Source: JAZQLP01 sp045542755
Lineage (GTDB): Bacteria; Bacillota; Clostridia; Oscillospirales; UBA644
Direction: 5' to 3'
Assembly: GCA_045542755.1 (NCBI GenBank)
Contig: JAZQLP010000002.1
Span: 1 to 10,744, forward strand
DNA: 10,744 nt
The first letter of the stretch is position 1; each line of letters begins with the position of its first letter. A program made the translations under genes and the position numbers. The notes under the pieces were generated by a model. It searched no databases. It was not told the origin of the DNA and saw only the letters and a program-made list of their open reading frames with translations. This document shows, in pieces, positions 5,935 to 10,744 of the stretch.

Positions 5935-7503
5935 ATGAAAACAGACAATTCCTTTATCAAAGGCACTCTCCTGCTTACCGTATCGGGAGTCGCCGTCAAA
6001 ATCCTCGGTGCCGCATTCAGAATAATTCTCACAAATTACGTGGGTGCCGCCGCAATGAGCTTTTACTCCTCCGCATACGCGGTATATCTCTTTCTTTTTT
6101 CCCTTTCCTCGGCAGGTATTCCCACCGGAATATCGGCTCTGATTTCCAGAGCAGTAGCCATGGGCCGAAGAAAAGATACCGAAAAGATATTCAGCATCTC
6201 TGCCCTGGGTTTTATATCATTCGGAGCCGTCTTATCCCTCCTCGGAACGGCTTGCGCATACCCATTAGCCGTACTTATGAACAGCCCCGAAGCATATCCG
6301 TCAATGTTGGCAATAATGCCTTCCGTACTCTTCATAACCGTAGCCGCAGTATTCAAAGGCTATTTTCAGGGCTTTGGCCGTATGGCCCAGACTTCGGTAT
6401 CAAACCTCATAGAAGGCGCGTCAAAGACGGTCTTTGGCTTTTTCGGAGCTTATTACTGCGCCTCACGGGGATATCCGGAAGGAGTAACCGTCGGTGGAGC
6501 CATACTGGGCGTTACAATAGGCACAGTATTGGCAATGATATATATGACGGTAAAATACCTTTGCAGAAACAAGGATTTTTCCACTACGGTAAGTAATTTT
6601 ATCAAAGAACAGACAACCCCCGTTACCGACCTTGCAAAAGCAATAGCGAGAACTACTCTTCCCGTGTCCGCAACATCTGTAACCACATCCCTCATGGGGG
6701 CGGTAGATGCTTTTATAGTAATGAACAGGCTTAAGACCTACGTATCCGTTGATCAGGCAAAAACCCTATGGGGAGCTTACGGAAACATGACAATGACCCT
6801 TTTTAACCTCCCCGCTTTTATGATATCGTCGGTAGGTATAAGTCTTATTCCGGCTGTAGCCGCCGCTTACGCATCAAAATCCCCACAAATGAAGACCACC
6901 ACCGAAAACGCCTTTACCTTAGCTTCAGTCCTGGCATTCGGTTCAGCTGTGGGGCTGGGGGTTTTGTCAAAGCCCATACTTAACCTTCTTTTCTCAGGCA
7001 GACCCGACGACGTGGCCGTAGCAGCCCCTTTGCTTACCATAATAGCAATTTCCATAGTGTCCGTGGGATTTACAAACGTATCAGCCTCCACCCTCCAAGC
7101 AACGGGAAACGCTCCCTTTACAGCACTGTCCGCCGCCGTAGGTTGTGGGGTAAAAACAGCGGCAACTTTTATACTCGTTTCAATCCCTTCCGTAAACGTT
7201 TTCGGGGCTGCTCTTGCCACCGATTTGGCCTATCCTGTAATAGCTCTGATGAATCTCTTACATTTGCGCAAAAAAACGGGTATACGACTGAATTTTTTGG
7301 GAATTCTAATAAAGCCTTTACTTGCGGCTTCCGTAATGGGCGGAGCGGCATACTTCTCATTTTGTGGGCTAACTCGATTTTTTTCGGATAGAATCGCAAT
7401 TTTGCCCTGTATCGCCATTTCAATTTTTGTATATTTTGCACTAATACAAGGATTTAAAATATACGATATTTGTGGATTCATACGAAAATTTCGCAAAACG
7501 TAA
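5935..7503 (+). CDS. MOP-superfamily lipid flippase / polysaccharide biosynthesis protein (SpoVB/YabM/MurJ-like)
   Basis: A 522-residue integral membrane protein with about 14 predicted hydrophobic segments, the size and layout of the MATE/Wzx/MurJ group. Members flip lipid-linked cell-wall or polysaccharide precursors; SpoVB of B. subtilis acts in spore cortex synthesis. Family-like stretches include KILGAAFRIILTNYVGA (22-38), SSAGIPTGISALISRAV (58-74), FKGYFQGFGRM (140-150) and STLQATGNAPFTAL (385-398). The ATG at 5935 has AAAGG six bases upstream. It starts the yab-type cluster, and its position directly before mazG matches yabM of B. subtilis, so YabM/SpoVB is the best label; whether the substrate is lipid II or another lipid-linked sugar cannot be read. 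No convincing promoter was found in 5872-5934, although a terminator precedes the gene, so one must exist nearby or read-through occurs. Confidence 0.88.
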   Translation: MKTDNSFIKGTLLLTVSGVAVKILGAAFRIILTNYVGAAAMSFYSSAYAVYLFLFSLSSAGIPTGISALISRAVAMGRRKDTEKIFSISALGFISFGAVLSLLGTACAYPLAVLMNSPEAYPSMLAIMPSVLFITVAAVFKGYFQGFGRMAQTSVSNLIEGASKTVFGFFGAYYCASRGYPEGVTVGGAILGVTIGTVLAMIYMTVKYLCRNKDFSTTVSNFIKEQTTPVTDLAKAIARTTLPVSATSVTTSLMGAVDAFIVMNRLKTYVSVDQAKTLWGAYGNMTMTLFNLPAFMISSVGISLIPAVAAAYASKSPQMKTTTENAFTLASVLAFGSAVGLGVLSKPILNLLFSGRPDDVAVAAPLLTIIAISIVSVGFTNVSASTLQATGNAPFTALSAAVGCGVKTAATFILVSIPSVNVFGAALATDLAYPVIALMNLLHLRKKTGIRLNFLGILIKPLLAASVMGGAAYFSFCGLTRFFSDRIAILPCIAISIFVYFALIQGFKIYDICGFIRKFRKT

Positions 7504-7510
7504 AAAGTCC

Positions 7511-7539
7511 TTGAAAAACCTCGAAATTTGTTGTAGAAT
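7511..7539 (+). promoter_or_regulatory. Sigma-A promoter directly abutting the mazG start codon
   Basis: TTGAAA (7511-7516), a 17-base spacer, then TAGAAT (7534-7539); each hexamer matches consensus at five of six positions. The predicted transcription start, about seven bases past the -10, is 7546-7547, on the mazG ATG itself. The box occupies nearly all of the 43-base gap after the flippase stop codon. Confidence 0.55.
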
Positions 7540-7546
7540 ATACTAT

Positions 7547-8245
7547 ATGAGAAACGATTTTTTATTCAAAGACAACTATGTTTTTGCCGATTTGGTGGAG
7601 ATAATGCGCATCCTCCGAGGCGAGAACGGATGCCCCTGGGATAGGGAGCAAAATCATAAGAGCATAAGAAACGATTTTATCGAGGAAACTTACGAGGCCG
7701 TAGAAGCCATAGATAACGGCGATACGGAAGGGCTACTGGAAGAGCTTGGAGACGTGCTTCTTCAGGTAGTTTTTCACGCGGAAATAGCTAATTCTGAAAA
7801 GAAATTCAACATTGACGACGTTGCTGACGGTATCTGCAAAAAGCTCATATACAGACACCCCCACGTATTCGGAAACGTGCAGGTAGAAAACAGCAGTCAA
7901 GTGCTTGACAACTGGGCAAATCTAAAAAAGATTGAAAAGAACCAGAAGACACCAAAGGACGAGCTTGATGCGGTAGCAAGATCACTCCCCTCTCTTATCA
8001 GAGGCCAAAAGATGATCAAGCGCGCCGAAAAAAGCGGCGTGCTCACGGTAGACAAGCATACGGCAGCAATAAAAATAGCTCAAGCCGCGGCAACCCTTAC
8101 AGTTGAGCACAGAGAAGAAGAAAAGAAAAAACTCATGGGTGAGCTTCTTATGAACGTTTGCGCTCTGGGACGAAGCTCTGGCACCGACTGTGAAGAATCT
8201 CTTTACGATGCTTGCGAGAGCTTTGTAGAAAACACTTCTTTATAA
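7547..8245 (+). CDS. mazG: Nucleoside triphosphate pyrophosphohydrolase MazG
   Basis: MazG hydrolyses NTPs or dNTPs to the monophosphate and pyrophosphate, clearing damaged nucleotides. The 232-residue product shows the family signature LRGENGCPWDREQNHKSIR (23-41). The metal-binding EExxE/EExxD motif follows: EETYE (46-50) and EELGD (65-69). A second MazG-like segment (about 150-232) is weak: the expected GD reads GE (198-199), and the usual RRF-type tail is missing. B. subtilis YabN at the same locus carries an extra N-terminal tetrapyrrole-methylase domain, which is absent here. I chose the ATG at 7547 because homologues begin near the YVFADLVEIM segment; a GTG at 7472 would add 25 unlike residues and overlap the flippase gene. 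No Shine-Dalgarno site precedes the ATG, and a promoter ends eight bases before it, suggesting a leaderless mRNA. Confidence 0.95.
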   Translation: MRNDFLFKDNYVFADLVEIMRILRGENGCPWDREQNHKSIRNDFIEETYEAVEAIDNGDTEGLLEELGDVLLQVVFHAEIANSEKKFNIDDVADGICKKLIYRHPHVFGNVQVENSSQVLDNWANLKKIEKNQKTPKDELDAVARSLPSLIRGQKMIKRAEKSGVLTVDKHTAAIKIAQAAATLTVEHREEEKKKLMGELLMNVCALGRSSGTDCEESLYDACESFVENTSL

Positions 8246-8260
8246 TTTCGAAATAAACCT

Positions 8261-8308
8261 ACGGCATCCGTCCGTAAAATACGGAGGCGACCGTTGGATT
8301 ATTCATAA
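8261..8308 (+). promoter_or_regulatory. Small hairpin with possible four-codon leader ORF upstream of hup
   Basis: TCCGT (8271-8275) pairs with ACGGA (8281-8285) around AAAAT; an outer ACGG (8261-8264) can pair with CCGT (8291-8294). The 3' arm contains ACGGAGG, the same strong ribosome-site word used by hup itself at 8331-8337. Six bases after it lies TTG GAT TAT TCA TAA (8294-8308). This may be a leader element, a relic of an older start, or chance. The rest of the 8246-8347 gap shows no clear promoter. Confidence 0.25.
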
Positions 8309-8347
8309 AACGTATTATTACATTAAATTAACGGAGGTTAATAAACC

Positions 8348-8623
8348 ATGAACAAGAACGAATTAGTAGCTGCAGTTGCAGAAAAAGTAGGCCTTTCCAA
8401 GAAAGACACCGCCATCATCGTTGACGCTGTATTCGAGTCCCTTACCGACGCCCTCAAAGAAGGCAACAAGGTTCAGATCGTAGGTTTCGGTGGCTTTGAA
8501 GTTCGCACCAGAGCTGCAAGAGAAGGCAGAAACCCCCAGAAGCCCGAAGAAAAGATCAACATCCCCGCTACCAAGGTTACCGTATTTAAGGCTGGTAAGA
8601 CCCTTAAGGAAGCTATTAAGTAA
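8348..8623 (+). CDS. hup: DNA-binding protein HU
   Basis: HU is a small dimeric nucleoid protein that bends DNA without strong sequence preference. The 91 residues match the usual length exactly. The helical N-terminal half runs from MNKNELVAAVAEKVGLSKKD to about residue 40. The beta-arm carries GFGGFEVRTRAAREGRNP (46-63), with the arm-tip Arg-Asn-Pro (RNP) that inserts into the minor groove, then PATKVTVFKAGKTLKEAIK. The ATG at 8348 has GGAGG ten bases upstream, one of the best ribosome sites in the window, fitting an abundant protein. The codons are uniform and look expression-biased. HU between mazG and rqcP is a clostridial variant of the yab cluster; B. subtilis keeps hbs elsewhere. Confidence 0.97.
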   Translation: MNKNELVAAVAEKVGLSKKDTAIIVDAVFESLTDALKEGNKVQIVGFGGFEVRTRAAREGRNPQKPEEKINIPATKVTVFKAGKTLKEAIK

Positions 8624-8640
8624 GACTTCTCCTAAGAGTT

Positions 8641-8892
8641 ATGCGACTTGACAAATTTCTTAAAGTATCAAGAATAATAAAACGCCGTAGCGTTGCTAAC
8701 GAGGCTTGCTCCTCTTCCCACGTCACGGTGAACGGCAGAACGGCTAAGCCGTCTGCCGAAGTCAAGCCGGGTGATATAATTGAGCTCACCTTCGGCGCTA
8801 ACAAGCTTACCGCCGAAGTGCTCATAACCGCGGAACACATGCCCAAGGAAAAAACCTCGGAAATGTACCGCGTTATCAACGGCGCAGAATAA
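8641..8892 (+). CDS. rqcP: S4-domain RNA-binding protein RqcP (YabO)
   Basis: RqcP binds the 50S subunit with RqcH during ribosome-associated quality control and helps add C-terminal alanine tails to stalled chains. The 83 residues form a single S4 domain of the usual size: MRLDKFLKVSRIIKRRSVAN (1-20), with R2 and the basic helix, then HVTVNGRTAKPSAEVKPGD (27-45), the typical loop and GD turn. It lies 17 bases after hup. The ribosome site is poor: AAGAG is only two bases before the ATG, so translation may depend on coupling to hup. Its place between HU/mazG and yabP matches yabO. An HslR-like heat-shock protein is the other S4 family of this size, but the neighbours argue for RqcP. Confidence 0.93.
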   Translation: MRLDKFLKVSRIIKRRSVANEACSSSHVTVNGRTAKPSAEVKPGDIIELTFGANKLTAEVLITAEHMPKEKTSEMYRVINGAE

Positions 8893-8899
8893 TTTTTCG

Positions 8900-8928
8900 G
8901 TATATACGGTATCCCCTCGGCATATTAT
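8900..8928 (+). promoter_or_regulatory. Candidate sigma-E (sporulation) promoter for yabP-yabQ
   Basis: GTATATA (8900-8906) resembles the sigma-E -35 element, and CATATTAT (8921-8928) resembles the -10 element CATACAnT; the spacer is 14 bases, as expected. Predicted transcription would begin near 8935, just before the yabP ribosome site GGGAGG (8946-8951). yabP transcription in B. subtilis is sigma-E dependent. This is a by-eye match with mismatches in both boxes. Confidence 0.4.
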
Positions 8929-8960
8929 TTATTACGAATAAAACCGGGAGGGCGTACCGA

Positions 8961-9239
8961 ATGAATACCGAGAAGTCGGATTTTCAGAGCAACGTAATAT
9001 GCGAAAGCAGGAATAAGCTGTATTTGACCGGGGTTACGGATACGGAAAGCTTTGACGAAAAGGAAGCCGTTATCTATACCGCCTGCGGAAGACTTCAGAT
9101 AAAAGGCGCAGACCTGAAGGTGCAAAAGCTGTCCGTTGAGGAAGGCGAAGCAACCGTAGAGGGTCGGATAGACGCCCTTATCTATTCTGAAGGATACGGT
9201 AACAAAAAGGAAACCTTCCTTTCAAAGCTGTTCAAATAG
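8961..9239 (+). CDS. yabP: Sporulation protein YabP
   Basis: A 92-residue YabP-family protein, the usual length. In B. subtilis, YabP is made in the mother cell under sigma-E and is associated with spore coat assembly; its biochemical role is not known. Family-like features are the strand pattern NKLYLTGVTDTESFDEKEAVI (residues 18-38), then GRLQIKGADLKVQKLSVEEG (43-62) and EGRIDALIYSE near the end. No signal peptide or membrane segment is present. GGGAGG lies nine bases before the ATG at 8961. A 68-base gap from rqcP holds a sigma-E-like promoter. yabQ starts nine bases after the yabP stop, so the pair is probably co-transcribed. Its presence is the best evidence in the window that the organism makes, or descends from makers of, endospores. 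Confidence 0.93.
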   Translation: MNTEKSDFQSNVICESRNKLYLTGVTDTESFDEKEAVIYTACGRLQIKGADLKVQKLSVEEGEATVEGRIDALIYSEGYGNKKETFLSKLFK

Positions 9240-9247
9240 GCTTAAAC

Positions 9248-9547
9248 ATGGAAACATACGTTCTTTCCGACCTTCGGGTTATGGCATCAGCTCTTCTCGT
9301 GGGTGTCCTGCTGGGGCTTGTTTACGTACTCACCGCCCTGCTCAGACGGTTAGTCAAGGCAGGTACGGTAATCACCGCAATATCCGATACCCTATTCGGG
9401 ATACTTGCGGCTATCGTTATTTTCGTGTTCACGTTCCTATTCAATAATGGAATGCTGAGAGCATACGTTACAGTTCCCATACTTTTGGGATTGGCTATTC
9501 CCCTGCTCCCCTACCGCAAACTATCTTACCTCAAAAGGAATCACTAA
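9248..9547 (+). CDS. yabQ: Spore cortex/coat protein YabQ, membrane
   Basis: A 99-residue membrane protein of the YabQ family; B. subtilis YabQ sits in the outer forespore membrane and is needed for spore cortex formation. Three hydrophobic segments are visible at about residues 12-32, 46-66 and 72-88. The family signature is clear: VLSDLRVMASALLVGVLLGL (5-24), then SDTLFGILAAIVIFVFTFLF and NNGMLRAYV (66-74). The tail is short and basic (YRKLSYLKRNH). The ribosome site is weak (AGG eight to nine bases before the ATG), so coupling to yabP, nine bases upstream, is likely. divIC follows after 20 bases. Confidence 0.92.
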   Translation: METYVLSDLRVMASALLVGVLLGLVYVLTALLRRLVKAGTVITAISDTLFGILAAIVIFVFTFLFNNGMLRAYVTVPILLGLAIPLLPYRKLSYLKRNH

Positions 9548-9567
9548 AGAAAGGATTGGCGACAGAT

Positions 9568-9837
9568 ATGAAATCTAAATTTCTTACAGTCTTTTTAGCC
9601 GTAATATTAGCTATTTTCGTCGCCAACGTAGTGACTATGCTTGCGGATATCAATTCCACCGATAAAAAAATCGATGAGATAGGTCAGCAGCTCAGAGATC
9701 AGAGAATTCTGAACAGCCAGTACGAATCTATTCTTGACGACGAAAACATAGAGGACTTCTATATTAACGTTGCCGAGACAGAACTTGACTATGCCTACAG
9801 CGATGAAATAGTCTATGTTGATGTTACGGGACAGTAA
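9568..9837 (+). CDS. divIC: Septum formation initiator, DivIC/FtsB family
   Basis: DivIC is a bitopic divisome protein that works with DivIB (FtsQ) and FtsL at the septum. The 89-residue product has the family layout: a short cytoplasmic start, a membrane helix (about 4-25), a coiled coil (about 27-55, INSTDKKIDEIGQQLRDQRI) and the extracytoplasmic end in which a helix such as ENIEDFYINVAETELDYA leads to DEIVYVDV (79-86), equivalent to the usual PGEIVFVD. I chose the ATG at 9568, which has AAAGGA about 12 bases upstream; a TTG at 9556 is possible but sits one base after AAAGGA, which is too close. It is placed between yabQ and the S1 gene as in B. subtilis. Confidence 0.9.
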   Translation: MKSKFLTVFLAVILAIFVANVVTMLADINSTDKKIDEIGQQLRDQRILNSQYESILDDENIEDFYINVAETELDYAYSDEIVYVDVTGQ

Positions 9838-9883
9838 TTCCTATTTATTATAAATCATTCAATTCCGGAGGAAGACAAAACTA

Positions 9884-10336
9884 ATGTCCCCTAACACCCC
9901 AGAAGTCGGAGCCATTCTTAAAGGAAGAGTTTCGGGTATTTCAAAATTCGGCGCTTTCGTAGCCCTTGACGGCGGAATCTCGGGTCTTGTACATATTTCC
10001 GAAATCTCCAACGATTTCGTGCAGGATATAAACGATCACCTTAAGGTAGGCCAGGAAGTTAACGTGAAGGTAGTTTCCGTTGACGAAAAGAACAGACTCA
10101 GCCTTTCCATTAAAAAAGCCCTTCCCCAGCAGGAAAGACCTGCAAGACAGCCCCAGGAAAGGAAGCCTGCGTATTCTTCTCCCCGCCCTGCAGTGATAGA
10201 GGATAAACCCTATAAACAGCAGTCCTTCGAGGATATGATGTCCAAGTTTAAGCAGGAAAGCGACGAGAGAAACGCAAACTCCAGAGCTTCCAAAGAGTTT
10301 CGAAAAAACGATTACGCAAAAAGAAATAAGAGATAA
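9884..10336 (+). CDS. yabR: S1 RNA-binding domain protein (YabR-like)
   Basis: A 150-residue protein with one S1 domain (about residues 7-78). It shows VGAILKGRVSGISKFGAFVAL (8-28), then SGLVHISEIS (33-42), VGQEVNVKVVSVDEKNRLSLSIK (55-77), the OB-fold RNA-binding core seen in polynucleotide phosphorylase and ribosomal S1. The second half is low-complexity, basic and rich in Q, P, K and R (residues 80-150), probably disordered, with a short SFEDMMSKFKQESDER helix and a basic end (KNDYAKRNKR). The family has been linked to ribosome or RNA metabolism, but the exact role is unknown. GGAGG lies 12 bases before the ATG, a little far. It is the last gene of the cluster; a terminator follows six bases after the stop. 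The symbol follows B. subtilis gene order and domain content. Confidence 0.88.
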   Translation: MSPNTPEVGAILKGRVSGISKFGAFVALDGGISGLVHISEISNDFVQDINDHLKVGQEVNVKVVSVDEKNRLSLSIKKALPQQERPARQPQERKPAYSSPRPAVIEDKPYKQQSFEDMMSKFKQESDERNANSRASKEFRKNDYAKRNKR

Positions 10337-10342
10337 CCAAGC

Positions 10343-10370
10343 GGGTGTCGGTCAACGACACCTCTTTTTT
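10343..10370 (+). terminator. Intrinsic terminator ending the yab/divIC cluster
   Basis: GGTGTCG (10344-10350) pairs with CGACACC (10356-10362) around GTCAA, and is followed by TCTTTTTT (10363-10370). A G-T pair can lengthen the stem by one. It starts six bases after the S1 gene's stop codon. Confidence 0.93.
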
Positions 10371-10376
10371 ATGCAA

Positions 10377-10409
10377 AAAATCCAAGCTGCAGTTTACAGC
10401 TTGGATTTT
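10377..10409. terminator. Bidirectional intrinsic terminator
   Basis: AAAATCCAAGCTG (10377-10389) is perfectly complementary to CAGCTTGGATTTT (10397-10409), a 13-bp stem with a seven-base loop. Six A (10375-10380) flank it on the left, giving a T run on the minus strand, and four T end it on the right. It therefore serves mainly the minus-strand acetyltransferase gene, whose stop is 38 bases away, and backs up the terminator at 10343-10370. Confidence 0.88.
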
Positions 10410-10447
10410 ATATTATAAATAGAATCTGCAAGACACATTGAAATTTA

Positions 10448-10744
10448 TCAACAATAATAAACCATATTCACCTCATGACAATCATCTTCATCAACGACAT
10501 CTGTTTCGATAAATCCAATCTTTTCATAAAGATGTTTTGCATGTTCATTACTCAATATATATGTTGTTGTCATTTCCACCATGTGATATGTATCTTTCAT
10601 AAAACGAATAAACGCAAGCAAAGCCTCCGTTCCGTAATTGCGGTTTTGATATTTATGATCTATGGCATAATTCCAGAGGAAGTATGCCCCCTCCTCAAAC
10701 TTTCGCACCATCGCAAACCCAATCAGTAAACCTTCTGAATAAAT
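10448..10744 (-). CDS. GNAT family N-acetyltransferase (N-terminus cut by window edge)
   Basis: GNAT enzymes transfer an acetyl group from acetyl-CoA to amines. The frame is open to the window edge, giving 98 residues. An ATG at 10709-10711 exists, but the preceding frame, ending in EGLLIGFAMV, reads as a normal GNAT strand (beta 4 region), so the true start lies outside. The acetyl-CoA motif A is NRNYGTEALLAFI (Q/RxxGxG/A in variant form, with YG-T), and the C-terminal SNEHAKHLYEKIGFIET is the usual motif B segment. The order and the ending with acidic DVVDEDDCHEVNM resemble spermidine/spermine acetyltransferases of the BltD/PaiA kind, but the substrate is not assured. The gene is visibly A+T-richer than the others here, and is convergent to the yab cluster, separated by terminators. 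It may be an acquired gene. Confidence 0.85.
   Translation of the reverse strand: MYSEGLLIGFAMVRKFEEGAYFLWNYAIDHKYQNRNYGTEALLAFIRFMKDTYHMVEMTTTYILSNEHAKHLYEKIGFIETDVVDEDDCHEVNMVYYC

Noticed and set aside
5883..6596. Overlapping plus-strand frame of 237 codons
   Set aside because: It is out of frame with the flippase, rich in Arg/Ser, with no membrane segments or recognisable domain; the frame from 5935 is the real gene.
9556..9567. TTG start for divIC
   Set aside because: AAAGGA is only one base before the TTG; the ATG at 9568 is better placed, though the choice changes only four residues.
1..10744. CRISPR array, tRNA, insertion sequence, toxin-antitoxin or phage defence genes
   Set aside because: No regular direct repeats, cloverleaf, transposase or paired small toxin-like frames were seen on reading both strands; the genes are housekeeping or sporulation types.

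Overview
This window looks like the chromosome of a spore-forming Clostridia member, probably of the gut Oscillospirales/Ruminococcaceae type. That placement is an inference from gene order, codon style and the presence of yabP and yabQ; no rRNA gene is here to test it. No tRNA, CRISPR array, insertion sequence or phage gene was seen. Almost all of the DNA is ordinary housekeeping sequence.

Left third, minus strand (about 3115 down to 1): ylxM-ffh-rpsP-khpA-rimM. This is the classic Firmicutes signal-recognition/ribosome-maturation operon, read right to left from a near-consensus sigma-A promoter (TTGACA-16-TATAAT) at 3088-3115. A second good promoter lies just after the ffh stop (1258-1285) and can drive rpsP-khpA-rimM alone. 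Two gaps inside the operon hold strong RNA structure: a large nested stem between rpsP and khpA (861-951) and a hairpin with a U-rich tail directly before rimM (501-542). rimM has no visible Shine-Dalgarno site and runs off the left edge.

Middle (3116-5871, plus strand): a divergent intergenic region with a perfect 14-bp palindrome leads to one large 840-residue gene. It fuses an N-terminal xylose-isomerase-like TIM barrel to a complete C-terminal acyl-CoA synthetase (adenylate-forming ligase), and it ends in its own intrinsic terminator. This is the least conventional gene in the window and its substrate cannot be read from sequence.

Right half (5935-10370, plus strand): a spoVB/murJ-type flippase, mazG, hup (HU), rqcP (yabO), yabP, yabQ, divIC and an S1-domain gene (yabR-like). 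This is the conserved cluster of B. subtilis (yabM-yabN-yabO-yabP-yabQ-divIC-yabR), with HU inserted as in many clostridia. It joins envelope/spore-coat assembly, nucleotide clean-up, nucleoid packing, ribosome quality control and division. mazG appears to have its own promoter placed so that the transcript would begin at its ATG (leaderless). A sigma-E-like promoter precedes yabP, consistent with mother-cell expression of yabP and yabQ. The cluster ends in an intrinsic terminator.

Right edge: a bidirectional terminator, then a GNAT acetyltransferase on the minus strand, visibly A+T-richer than the rest and truncated by the window end.
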